Translations under genes and position numbers: made by a program
Shown here: positions 28,507 to 37,227 of the stretch, piece by piece
How the letters are laid out: each line of letters begins with the position of its first letter
How positions within the stretch are numbered: position 1 is the first letter of the stretch
The notes under the pieces: generated by a model
Databases searched by the model: none
What the model was told of the DNA's origin: nothing
Seen by the model: the letters and a program-made list of their open reading frames with translations, nothing else
Source of the DNA: Klebsiella spallanzanii
GTDB lineage: Bacteria; Pseudomonadota; Gammaproteobacteria; Enterobacterales; Enterobacteriaceae
Length of the DNA: 64,000 bases
NCBI RefSeq assembly: GCF_902158555.1
Contig: NZ_CABGGS010000034.1
Span: 186,001 to 250,000 of the forward strand
Direction: 5' to 3'

Positions 28507-29073
28507 TTAGTGAGTTTGCGGGTGAGATGCGTCGTACTGCTTAACCGCAGCCAGCGTTTTCTCAATATGCGTTTCCGGGTTTCTATCAGTGTAACTCAGC
28601 AGAATATTGCCATCCAGCGCGATGACATAAGAGGTACGGTCAGAAAGCGTTTTACCTTTCATCTCCATTAGCGTCTGGTACTGCGCGGCAACTTTAGCGC
28701 CCGGGTCTGCCGCGACGGTGAATTTATCGCGACACTCCAGTTTGGAGAAATCGCTTACCTGATCGGTATTGCCCGCGGTGACGCCAACCACCGTGGCGCC
28801 CATTTTGTTAAAATCATCGGTGGCTTCGGCAAAGTCATGCGCCTCGATCGTACAACCTGCGCTGAAGGCTGCCGGGAAGAAGTAGATCACGACCGGGCCT
28901 TTTTGCAGCGCCTGTTTGAGCGAGAAGGTCAGCGGTTTACCCGCAAGCGCCCCCTGTAGCTCGAAGTCAGGGGCTTTGGCTCCTACCGGCAGCGCCGCGC
29001 TGGCGCTAAATGCGGGCAATGCGATGGCGGCGGCGAGGGTCAGGGTAGAAAAGAGAGTTTTTATTGATTGCAT
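28507..29073 (-). CDS. Exported peroxiredoxin (AhpC/TSA, BCP-like)
   Basis: 188 residues with a signal peptide (cleavage after ASA, about residue 26), so periplasmic. The peroxidatic Cys is in YFFPAAFSAGCTIEAHDF, the thioredoxin-fold motif of peroxiredoxins. It should reduce peroxides outside the cytoplasm, recharged by the DsbD-type protein of the same operon. AGGAG precedes the ATG. First gene of the peroxiredoxin, DsbD, sigma, anti-sigma unit. Confidence 0.88.
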   Translation of the reverse strand: MQSIKTLFSTLTLAAAIALPAFSASAALPVGAKAPDFELQGALAGKPLTFSLKQALQKGPVVIYFFPAAFSAGCTIEAHDFAEATDDFNKMGATVVGVTAGNTDQVSDFSKLECRDKFTVAADPGAKVAAQYQTLMEMKGKTLSDRTSYVIALDGNILLSYTDRNPETHIEKTLAAVKQYDASHPQTH

Positions 29074-29128
29074 TATCAGCTCCTGCGATGGGTGAACAAT
29101 CTGGGTTCAGGTCAACTCAGTTATTCAG

Positions 29129-29154
29129 TTCGCCGGAGCAGACGAAAAAGTTGC
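29129..29154 (-). promoter_or_regulatory. Candidate ECF-type promoter of the peroxiredoxin-sigma operon
   Basis: On the minus strand GCAACTT (29148-29154), 15 nt, then CGAA (29129-29132), about 56 nt before the peroxiredoxin start. The AACTT-type -35 and CGAA-type -10 fit ECF sigma factors in general; assignment to this sigma factor is inference. Confidence 0.4.
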
Positions 29155-29170
29155 GCTTAGGTAAAAAAAT

Positions 29171-29788
29171 TTATGATTTATAGCCCCAGGCCGTGAGGAA
29201 GACGGCAATCGCACACTCGGCGAGCTGGTCCAGCTTCTCTGGTGCCACCGTTTTTTGTGCAATTAATGCCCCAGGAAGCAGATATCCCATTATTGCGCCG
29301 AGAAACGCCGTTGCCTGGAGTTCCGGGTCGCTGATGGTCAGCAATCCTTCGGCTTGTTTCTGCGCCAGAATTTCGCTGAGCGCCTGTAACACTCGACCTG
29401 AGGGGCGCTGTTCAAGCGTCACGTACAGCTCCGGCTTTTGCACCAGTACCTGGATGAGCAGGCGCTGAAAATGGATATTCTCCGGCGCATAAAAGTGTTG
29501 CTGCACCACGCTCGCAAAACCCCGCAGCAGCGCGGGAAGATCCTGCTGACTCTCCTGCAAAAGCTGGCGCAGGGGCGGCTGCATTTTATCATTGAGATAC
29601 TCAAAAGTTTCCAGCAGCAGCGCGTCTTTACCGCCGGGGAAATGACTGTATAACGTCGGTCGCGTTGTTCCCGCTTCGGCGGCGATAGTGTCCAGAGAGA
29701 CATCAAGCCCATGCTGAAGAAACAGCTTACGAGCGGTTTGTAGAATGCGGGGGCGGGCTTTCATCGGCCGCCCGCGTTGATTCGCCAT
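29171..29788 (-). CDS. TetR-family transcriptional regulator of the RND pump operon
   Basis: 205 residues. N-terminal TetR helix-turn-helix about 10-58 (ILQTARKLFLQHGLDVSLDTIAAEAGTTRPTLYSHFPGGKDALL), then a helical ligand-binding domain. It is encoded 11 nt after the pump gene on the same strand, so it is likely cotranscribed and autoregulated. A perfect long palindrome before the first gene of the unit is the likely operator. Confidence 0.92.
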   Translation of the reverse strand: MANQRGRPMKARPRILQTARKLFLQHGLDVSLDTIAAEAGTTRPTLYSHFPGGKDALLLETFEYLNDKMQPPLRQLLQESQQDLPALLRGFASVVQQHFYAPENIHFQRLLIQVLVQKPELYVTLEQRPSGRVLQALSEILAQKQAEGLLTISDPELQATAFLGAIMGYLLPGALIAQKTVAPEKLDQLAECAIAVFLTAWGYKS

Positions 29789-29799
29789 CGATTCAATCC

Positions 29800-32700
29800 T
29801 TACGGTTTGCGTCTTTTCAGTTGCGCGATCCCTTGCTGAACCAGCAAGAAAAATAGTGGGACGAAAAGCAACGTCAGCAGGGTCCCGGTGAGCATACCGC
29901 CTATCACCGCAGTCCCTATCTCTTTTTGGCTGGAAGCGCCTGCACCGGTAGAGAGTACCAGAGGGATAACGCCGACAACAAATGCGAGTGAAGTCATGAC
30001 GATAGGGCGCAACCGCAATCGCGCGCCTTCCAGGGCCGCTTCAGCCAGCGTTTTTCCTTGTCGGAACTGCGTCAGGGCGAACTCCACGATGAGGATCGCA
30101 TTTTTGGCAGAAAGCCCCATTGTGGTCAGCATGCCTACCTGAAAGTAGATGTCGTTTTCGAACCCGACCAGCCTTGATGCGCCCACGGCCCCCAAAATAC
30201 CAAGTGGGATGATCAGCATCACGGCGATCGGGATAGACCAGCTTTCATACAGCGCAGCCAGGCATAAAAACACGAATGCCAGCGACGCCAGGTATACCCA
30301 CAACGTTTGCACAGATGATGCCTGTTCCTGAAAGGAGAGGCCGCTCCATTGCAGATTAAACCCGCTCAACGCGTTCACCAGTTCGGACATCTCCGCCATT
30401 GCTGAACCGGAACTGACGCCTGCAGCAGCGCTTCCCTGAAACTGCACGGCCGCCAACCCGTTAAACCGCTGAAGCATCTGCGGTCCGGTGGTCCAGCGCG
30501 ATGACGAGAAGCTGTCGAAGGAGGCCATATTGTTACTGCCGCCGCGCACAAACCAGGCGGACAAATTGTCCGGCGTTGAGCGCCAGAGCGCATCCCCTTG
30601 CATATAAACCCGCTTCACGCGCCCGCGGTCGATAAAGTCATTGATATACACGCCGCCCCACGCGGCAGAGAGCGTGCTATTGATATCGGCCTGATCCAGA
30701 CCCTGGGCCTGCGCCTTTTGTCTGTCGACATCGACCTGCAACTGCGCTTTTTCTTCCAGGCTGTTAATTCTTACTGCGTTCAGGTCAGGCTTTTCTCTGG
30801 CAGCATTGAGCAGCGCAGTTTGTGCCTGGATGAGCGCCTGATAGCCGCTTTCCGAACTGTCCTGTAGCCATAACTCAAAGCCGCTCGATTGCCCAAGCCC
30901 TCGCACCGTAGGCGGCGACATAATACTGATGGTGGCCAGCCGGGGGGTTTTATTAAAGTGCTGATTTGCCCGCACGATAATCGCCTGGGCGCTATTGTAT
31001 TCTCCGGGACGCTCATCCCAGTGCTTTAGCTCGGCAAAGGCCATGCCCACGTTCTGACCGCTGCCAGCGTTATTTCTGCCGGTGACCATAAAGATAACGT
31101 TCAGGTTGTTTTTTTCCTCTGTCATAAAATAGCGGGTAATCTCCGCGCCGACCTCTTCGGTCATCGACATCGGCGAACCTGAAGGAAGAGTGAACTGAAC
31201 CATCACCGCTCCCTGATCCTCATCGGGCAAAAAACCGGTCGCGAGCTTCTGATACTGCCAGAGCATCAAAATCGTCAGAGCCAGCGCAAGGAGCACAAAG
31301 CGGAGCGGGCGACCGGCTATCTGCCGGAGTATGACAAGGTAGCGATTCTGGCTGATAGCAACGCCGCGATTGAAACAGGTGAAAAATACACCTTTTTTAA
31401 CGTGTCCGGGCCTGAGCAGATGGGCGCAGAGCGTTGGCGTCAGCGTCAGGGCGACCAGCGCAGAAAGCGCCATTGCGGAGACAATGGTCACGGTGAACTG
31501 GCGATAAATAATCCCCACCGATCCACCGAAGAACGCCATCGGAATGAAAACAGCGGAGAGAACCAGCGCGATACCGATTAGCGCGCCGGTTATCTCATTC
31601 ATCGATCGCAACGTAGCCTCCAGCGGCGTGAGATCCTCCTCCGCCATCAAACGTGCAACGTTTTCCACCACCACGATAGCGTCATCAACCAGCAGACCGA
31701 TTGCCAGAACCATCGCGAACAGGGTTAGCGTATTAATGTTGTACCCCAGCAGGCTGAGGATGCCAAAAGTCCCCAGCAGAACCACCGGTACCGTGAGAGT
31801 CGGGATGAGCGTTGCCCGCCAGCTCTGAAGAAAGAGGTACATCACCACAACCACAAAAAGAATCGCCTCAATCAGCGTATGCACCACGCTCTCAATCGAG
31901 ACCGTCACAAACGGCGTACTGTCGCGCGGGTAAGCAGCGACAACGCCCTGTGGAAAGCGCGGCGTTAAGCGCTCGACCTCTGCCCGGATCTTCCGGGCGG
32001 TTTCCAGCGCGTTGGCCCCGGAGGCCAGTTGAATCGAGATCCCGGCAGAGGGAAAACCGTTAAGCGTGGTTTGGTTTTGGTAGTTTTCCGCACCGATCTC
32101 AACGCGGGCGACATCGCGAAGATAGACCACCGAGCCATCGCTATTGGTGCGTAGAATAATGTTTTCGAACTGCTCAGGATGTTCGAGACGGGACTGCGTG
32201 GTGACCGTCGCATTCAGATACTGCCCCTCCAGCGTAGGTAGCGAGCCAATTTCACCGCTGGTCACCTGCGAATTCTGCGCCTCTATGGCGGCCTGCACAT
32301 CTGAGGGCATCAGGCCATAGCTGGTTAGCTGAAGAGGATTGAGCCAGATGCGCATCGCATACTGGGCACCAAAAACGGTGGTTTCGCCAACGCCCTCCAC
32401 CCGGCTCAGAGGTTCCTGCAGGGAGCTGACGAGGAAATCGCTTATATCAAGGCTGGTCAGCAGACGACTCTGGTCATACAGAGCGACCACCATCAGGCTA
32501 TCTCCCTGTGATTTCGTCACCGTGATCCCTTGCTGCTGGACCTCCTGCGGTAAGCGCGTAATCGCCTGATTGACGGCATTTTGTACCTGCACCTGCGCCA
32601 TATCAGGGTTAACGTTCTGATCAAAACTAAGGCTAATGCGCGCCTGGCCTGCAGAACTGCTGCTGGAGGAGAAGTAAAGCAGTCCGTCGATACCTTTAAT

Positions 32701-32907
32701 CTGCTGCTCTAACACTTGCGTGACGCTGTCCTCAACGGTTTCCGCTGACGCGCCGGGGTAGTTAGCCGTTACGTTGACGCCGGGAGGCGCGATATCCGGA
32801 TATTGTTCAACCGGCAGCGTGAGCAGCGCGAGGGTTCCGGCCGCCATAATGCAGATAGCGATAACGGCAGCAAAAACGGGGCGAAAGACAAAAAAGCGGG
32901 CCAGCAT
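29800..32907 (-). CDS. RND (HAE1) multidrug efflux pump, AcrB-like
   Basis: 1035-residue inner-membrane proton-driven drug exporter with twelve helices and two large periplasmic loops. Seen: N-terminal FFVFRPVFAAVIAICIMAAG, the proton-relay segment VLAIGLLVDDAIVVVENV with its two Asp residues, GKTLAEAALEGARLRLRPI, and the C-terminal VPLFFLLVQQ. It needs an adaptor and an outer-membrane channel, but no adaptor gene adjoins it; a 140-residue exported protein sits in that position instead. It may therefore borrow AcrA and TolC, as reported for the Klebsiella pump KexD; I suspect but cannot prove that this is KexD or a close relative. Confidence 0.93.
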   Translation of the reverse strand: MLARFFVFRPVFAAVIAICIMAAGTLALLTLPVEQYPDIAPPGVNVTANYPGASAETVEDSVTQVLEQQIKGIDGLLYFSSSSSSAGQARISLSFDQNVNPDMAQVQVQNAVNQAITRLPQEVQQQGITVTKSQGDSLMVVALYDQSRLLTSLDISDFLVSSLQEPLSRVEGVGETTVFGAQYAMRIWLNPLQLTSYGLMPSDVQAAIEAQNSQVTSGEIGSLPTLEGQYLNATVTTQSRLEHPEQFENIILRTNSDGSVVYLRDVARVEIGAENYQNQTTLNGFPSAGISIQLASGANALETARKIRAEVERLTPRFPQGVVAAYPRDSTPFVTVSIESVVHTLIEAILFVVVVMYLFLQSWRATLIPTLTVPVVLLGTFGILSLLGYNINTLTLFAMVLAIGLLVDDAIVVVENVARLMAEEDLTPLEATLRSMNEITGALIGIALVLSAVFIPMAFFGGSVGIIYRQFTVTIVSAMALSALVALTLTPTLCAHLLRPGHVKKGVFFTCFNRGVAISQNRYLVILRQIAGRPLRFVLLALALTILMLWQYQKLATGFLPDEDQGAVMVQFTLPSGSPMSMTEEVGAEITRYFMTEEKNNLNVIFMVTGRNNAGSGQNVGMAFAELKHWDERPGEYNSAQAIIVRANQHFNKTPRLATISIMSPPTVRGLGQSSGFELWLQDSSESGYQALIQAQTALLNAAREKPDLNAVRINSLEEKAQLQVDVDRQKAQAQGLDQADINSTLSAAWGGVYINDFIDRGRVKRVYMQGDALWRSTPDNLSAWFVRGGSNNMASFDSFSSSRWTTGPQMLQRFNGLAAVQFQGSAAAGVSSGSAMAEMSELVNALSGFNLQWSGLSFQEQASSVQTLWVYLASLAFVFLCLAALYESWSIPIAVMLIIPLGILGAVGASRLVGFENDIYFQVGMLTTMGLSAKNAILIVEFALTQFRQGKTLAEAALEGARLRLRPIVMTSLAFVVGVIPLVLSTGAGASSQKEIGTAVIGGMLTGTLLTLLFVPLFFLLVQQGIAQLKRRKP

Positions 32908-32923
32908 CGTTGTCTACCTCGGC

Positions 32924-33346
32924 TCAGTTAATAGATTCTTGCAGAGCAAACACGGCAGGCGGTTCACTTAGCTCGTGGTATGGCGGAAGCAGGGTAAAGG
33001 GCAATGAGGGTATTGATGAGTCCTGGGCTTTAGTTACAAGGAATCGGCTGATTTCCGCACATGAAACCGTGCGCTGGTACTCGCTCCAGAGATAGTCATA
33101 GGTTTGAATGCTGAAAATATTCTGTTGCAGTAAAAAGTGCAGATAGCGCTGGCGTTGCTGCGCATGCTGGTAAATGAGAAGGCTATGGCAGAGCCTGGCC
33201 TGAGCGGGGTCTTGCGTGCGTGAGCATGCGTCCTGGAGCTGTTGTTTCAGCAAGTCTGGCTTAAGTAACGCCGCGCTCACAGAGCATGAGATAAATGATA
33301 ATCCAATGAAAAAAAACAGCTTTCCCCATTTTTCTTTATTACACAT
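32924..33346 (-). CDS. Small exported protein of unknown function, first gene of the RND operon
   Basis: 140 residues with a signal peptide (basic start, core about 10-24, cleavage after VSA). The mature part is mainly helical (KPDLLKQQLQDACSRTQDPA, LLIYQHAQQRQRYLHFLLQQ) with three Cys that could form disulfides, and a proline-rich tail. There is no lipobox and none of the hairpin or barrel features of an RND adaptor. GAGG precedes the ATG and the pump gene follows after 16 nt. I do not recognise the family; the place suggests an accessory role for the pump. Confidence 0.75.
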   Translation of the reverse strand: MCNKEKWGKLFFFIGLSFISCSVSAALLKPDLLKQQLQDACSRTQDPAQARLCHSLLIYQHAQQRQRYLHFLLQQNIFSIQTYDYLWSEYQRTVSCAEISRFLVTKAQDSSIPSLPFTLLPPYHELSEPPAVFALQESIN

Positions 33347-33361
33347 CAGATTAGCCTCATT

Positions 33362-33394
33362 AGTTTATTTACTTTACAGTAAAGTAAATAAACT
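33362..33394. promoter_or_regulatory. Perfect 33-bp palindrome, probable TetR operator
   Basis: Arm AGTTTATTTACTTTAC (33362-33377), a single central A, and its exact complement (33379-33394). It begins 16 nt upstream of the first gene of the exported protein, RND pump, TetR unit. The core TACTTTACAGTAAAGTA has the size of a TetR-dimer site. Confidence 0.75.
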
Positions 33395-33473
33395 GTTTAA
33401 ACAAGTCTTCATCTGGACGAGCAAAAAAACAGGGAAAGCGGAGAGGTGAGCGGAAGGCGCCGCTGGCTAAGGG

Positions 33474-33926
33474 TTAAAACATGCTATTGCCGCTGGCGGT
33501 TTTTTCCGGAACGTTCTGGGTGACGTCCCAGTGCTCAACGATTTTATGCTGTTCGTCAACGCGGAAAATATCGATGATCGCGCGCGTCACCCCTGGCTCA
33601 CGTCCGGTCACCTCAACGTGGAGGATAACGTGATCCCCATCAACGAAGGCCTGCTTAATTTCGCTGCGCGAGTCGGGATATTTACTCTTCAGGAACGCGA
33701 TAAACTGCTGAAAACCTTCAACTCCGTCTTTCGCCATTGGGTTATGCTGTATATAACGATCCCCAAGGTAGGGTTTGGCGGCGGCAAAGTCTTTGTCGTT
33801 TAACGCTTTATTATAAAAATCAATAACGTTCTTTTTGTTTAACTGTTCACTTTCACTGTTGCCCGCAAAAACGGCGGGCGTCAGAGCGCAGAACAGCGAA
33901 AGAGCAATGATCGATTTTTTTAACAT
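33474..33926 (-). CDS. Exported SnoaL/NTF2-like protein
   Basis: 150 residues with a signal peptide (cleavage after VFA, about residue 21). The mature part is a SnoaL-like NTF2 fold: NKKNVIDFYNKALNDKDFAAAKPYLGDRYIQHNPMAKDG, then FRVDEQHKIVEHWDVTQNVP. Such proteins bind or convert small hydrophobic molecules; no function can be assigned. It is separated from the RND operon by 127 nt that contain the palindrome, so it is probably a separate unit. Confidence 0.85.
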   Translation of the reverse strand: MLKKSIIALSLFCALTPAVFAGNSESEQLNKKNVIDFYNKALNDKDFAAAKPYLGDRYIQHNPMAKDGVEGFQQFIAFLKSKYPDSRSEIKQAFVDGDHVILHVEVTGREPGVTRAIIDIFRVDEQHKIVEHWDVTQNVPEKTASGNSMF

Positions 33927-33980
33927 AAATCCTCCGGCGATGGTTGTGGTATCAGGCCTCTGGCCTGTCAGGTGTGTTAA

Positions 33981-35306
33981 TCAACCTCCCCAACGGCTTT
34001 TCAGATAGTTCACCGCCTGCTGGGTTTGCGGCTGATTGAGGTAATTCTCTCTGAACAAAATAGTGCCCTGAATTTGCGGCATTGATTCATTCAGATCAAG
34101 CTGCTTTTTCAGCTCCGGCACGCCGCCGCTTACCGTCCAGTCAGGCTCGTTCTTCGACGGTTCGCCCACTTTGTACAGCGCGACGCCGATATAGAGGCGG
34201 GTGTTCGTGGGTTTCACCACGTCAGCCCACCACTTTGCCAGAACATCATAGCGAGCCGCGTCGCGAGCAAAAGGCCAGTAGATTTGCGGAGCAATATAAT
34301 CGAGCCAGCCCTGCTGCACCCAAAGGCGTGTATCGGCATAAGACTCATCGTAGGCTGCCGCGCCGCGGGTATCTGAACCTGCCGGATCGTGAGAGCGATT
34401 ACGCCAGACGCCCGCTGGGCTAACGCCGAATTCAACGTTGGGGTTGAGCTGTTTGATAGTGCGAGAAACTTGCTCTATCAACAGCTGGGTATTGTGTCGC
34501 CGCCAGTCCGCTTTCGCGGCAAATCCCTGACCGTACTGCTGAAACGTACGGCTGTCGTTAAGCGCCGATCCCGGCGATTCGGTGTAGAAATAATCGTCGA
34601 ACTGGACACCATCAACCGGATAGTGCTCCACAACCTCAGCCACGATGCTGGTTATCCAGTCGCGCACTTCAGGGATGCCCGGGTCAAGGACAAAGCGGTC
34701 GCCGGAAGTGCGGATCCATTCAGGATGCAGGACGTATACGCTGGCGGGAAACTGCGAAAGCGTACCGTTAAGCTCGGCCACGGTTTTGGGGCGGGTATTT
34801 ACCGAGACGCGATAGGGGTTAAACCAGGCATGAACGCGCATCCCGCGCTTATGGGCTTCATCCAGCATAAACTTCAGCGGATCGTAGCCCGGATCCTCGC
34901 CGATTTTCCCTGTCAGCATATCGGACCACGGCAGAATCTTCGACGGCCACAGGGCGGTGCCGTCTGGTTTCACCTGGAAAAAAACGGTATTGATACCGAG
35001 ACTTTTTAAATTATCCAGCTTGGCGATCAGCGCTTGCTGCTGTAGGGCAATACGGCGATCGGCAGTCATTGCGCCGTTAACGGATTCCAGCGGCGGCCAG
35101 TCGAGGCGCGAGACGGTCGTCAGCCAGACGCCGCGTACCGGCTCGTGACTTCGCGGTAACGTCGGTTGTTTGGTTGCAGGCGGCAATGGCGTCACAAGAG
35201 AAACGGGCGGTTTACTGCCGCAGTGGGCCAGCAACAGCGCAGCGCCTATTGCTACAGCGGATATTTTTACTTTCTTCAGGAGAGCGTTACGCGAGCGGAT
35301 CGTCAT
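33981..35306 (-). CDS. digH: Divisome-localised glycosyl hydrolase DigH (YddW)
   Basis: 441-residue envelope protein of the DUF187/GH10-like family, clearly homologous along its length to E. coli YddW/DigH, which cleaves denuded peptidoglycan glycan strands. Conserved blocks: RGVWLTTVSRLDWPP, NTVFFQVKPDGTALWPSKILPWSD, HAWFNPYRVS, DGVQFDDYFY and IAPQIYWPFARDAARYDVL. The N-terminus is lipoprotein-like with Cys29, but the residue before it is His (LLAHC), which is unusual for a lipobox; in E. coli it is Ser. Transcribed alone. Confidence 0.93.
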   Translation of the reverse strand: MTIRSRNALLKKVKISAVAIGAALLLAHCGSKPPVSLVTPLPPATKQPTLPRSHEPVRGVWLTTVSRLDWPPLESVNGAMTADRRIALQQQALIAKLDNLKSLGINTVFFQVKPDGTALWPSKILPWSDMLTGKIGEDPGYDPLKFMLDEAHKRGMRVHAWFNPYRVSVNTRPKTVAELNGTLSQFPASVYVLHPEWIRTSGDRFVLDPGIPEVRDWITSIVAEVVEHYPVDGVQFDDYFYTESPGSALNDSRTFQQYGQGFAAKADWRRHNTQLLIEQVSRTIKQLNPNVEFGVSPAGVWRNRSHDPAGSDTRGAAAYDESYADTRLWVQQGWLDYIAPQIYWPFARDAARYDVLAKWWADVVKPTNTRLYIGVALYKVGEPSKNEPDWTVSGGVPELKKQLDLNESMPQIQGTILFRENYLNQPQTQQAVNYLKSRWGG

Positions 35307-35575
35307 ATTTGCCAGCTTTTCTGGTCATCGCACAAAAGAGACATTTTCGTATTATTCGACTTTAAGTCAATAGTTTAGCGACAGACATAATGGCTTAAGC
35401 ACCGATGCCTTACGCCGGGAAATCGCTTCTCGCATCACGTAACGGTTTATCATGATATATCATTGATATGCATTAAAACTTGATCGGTTCAGGGCGAGTT
35501 TAAACAGGGTTTGTTAAAATCTGGCCAAACAATTGACTGCCAGCCTCATATGGCAAGTCGAACTGGGTTAACACA

Positions 35576-37096
35576 ATGAAATCTTCATCATCTTGCCACC
35601 GTTTGTGGATACTGTTGTTTCTGATTGCGGTACTGAGTCTGGGGACCGGTCTTTGCTACTGGCAAATGCAAAAAAAAGTGGATAACGATATTCATTCACG
35701 GCTTCAACAGGCGATAGCCAGCCTCGATGTTACCGTTTCTCACGCGGAGCAGGCGGCTAACCAGGCTGAACCCTTCATGGGAAAGAATTGTAGTGAGAAT
35801 GTCCTTACCGAACTGCGTACTCTGGTTGCTACTATTCCTGATGTGCGCACGGTGAATCTGGGGCGAGGCAATGAAATATATTGCACCTCGGTTTTTGGTG
35901 GACGGAAATTTCAATTCGATCGCAGCCAGTATACACAAGGATCATTGCAATTATTCAGCGGTAATGAAATCACGCCATCCCATCCGTTAATGGTGTATAG
36001 CGAGCAGAATGATACGGGAAATACTATCCTGGTGGGCGTTGATGGTTATTATTTGCACAACATTCTAAACGTTCTTGATGGCGATGCGCATTTATATCTT
36101 CAGGTCGGCGATCGCGTGATGACCCGCAAAGGGGAGGTGACGACAACGCCGGATATCAAAGTTCCCGTCAGCTTAAACTCTGAGCAATTTCACTATTCTG
36201 TTATTGCCGACCGCCATTTTGCATCCGGCCTCGGCGCATTTATCCACTATGAACAAAATACGCTGATTGCGATTATTCTGGCTTCCTTACTGCTGACTTT
36301 TTTGTTCCGAAATTACCTGCGCTACCGTAATACGATTGAGTATCAGCTCAGGAAGGCTATCGAACTGAAACAGCTTAAGCCCTATATCCAGCCCATTATC
36401 AGCGATGAGACTGGAACCGTTATCGGCGGTGAGGTGCTGGTGCGCTGGGAACATCCAAAACAGGGGTTTATTGCACCGGATAAATTTATCTCCGTCGCAG
36501 AGCAAACGGGGCTTATCAAAGAAGTGACGGCGATTTGCATGGCCGAGGTGAGCCGTCAGCTGCGCCGCCAGCAGGCAGTCATCCCGAAGGGGCTATTGAT
36601 CTGCTTTAACACCAGTTCGATTAATTTTCAGGACGACGAAATTGTTACGCTATGTCAGACGTTTATTCAGCAGATGAAAGAGGCTCAGGTGCAGCTTGTG
36701 CTGGAGATTACCGAGCGAGAGTCCATTGAGAATACCCTGCAAACGTCAGCGGTGACGGAAAGACTCAGGAGCATCGGGGTGCAGTTTTCGCTTGACGATT
36801 TTGGTACCGGATACGCTAACTACAGCTATATTCAGCAATTTAATCCGGAAATCATCAAAATTGACAAGGTGTTTACCTTTAACATAGTGACTAATAATGC
36901 CTCTGCGCTGGTGGTGAAGAATATGGTTAACCTGGCGAAGAAGTTTAATTGCCAGATTATTGCTGAAGGCGTCGAGGATAAGGATCAGCTTAAGATGCTC
37001 AAAGATATGGGGATCGTCGTCTATCAGGGATACTACTTCTCTAAACCGGTGCCGGTTAATGACTTTATTACGATGCTTTCTTGCACGTTTCGCTAA
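35576..37096 (+). CDS. CSS-motif EAL cyclic di-GMP phosphodiesterase
   Basis: 506 residues. Membrane helix about 10-29, a periplasmic CSS-type sensor (two Cys, in KNCSEN and YCTSVFGG; the usual CSS triplet reads CTS), a second helix about 227-245, then an EAL domain. The EAL signature is E286-V-L288 and the other catalytic positions (ITERE, LDDFGTGYANYSYI, IKIDK, IAEGVED) are intact, so it should hydrolyse cyclic di-GMP. CSS-type enzymes are controlled by periplasmic thiol-redox state. A 12-bp palindrome ATGATATATCAT lies at 35452-35463 in the upstream region. Confidence 0.9.
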   Translation: MKSSSSCHRLWILLFLIAVLSLGTGLCYWQMQKKVDNDIHSRLQQAIASLDVTVSHAEQAANQAEPFMGKNCSENVLTELRTLVATIPDVRTVNLGRGNEIYCTSVFGGRKFQFDRSQYTQGSLQLFSGNEITPSHPLMVYSEQNDTGNTILVGVDGYYLHNILNVLDGDAHLYLQVGDRVMTRKGEVTTTPDIKVPVSLNSEQFHYSVIADRHFASGLGAFIHYEQNTLIAIILASLLLTFLFRNYLRYRNTIEYQLRKAIELKQLKPYIQPIISDETGTVIGGEVLVRWEHPKQGFIAPDKFISVAEQTGLIKEVTAICMAEVSRQLRRQQAVIPKGLLICFNTSSINFQDDEIVTLCQTFIQQMKEAQVQLVLEITERESIENTLQTSAVTERLRSIGVQFSLDDFGTGYANYSYIQQFNPEIIKIDKVFTFNIVTNNASALVVKNMVNLAKKFNCQIIAEGVEDKDQLKMLKDMGIVVYQGYYFSKPVPVNDFITMLSCTFR

Positions 37097-37227
37097 GTAA
37101 GAGAGGAAGTCTTATCAAAACGCAGGAAATTAAAAGGTGATCAATTCGGCAAAACCGAGTCTTAATTTCCTGTCGTGGTTAAAAATTTGGCATCATTGAG
37201 AAACAACTCAACAACATGGAGGTTGTC

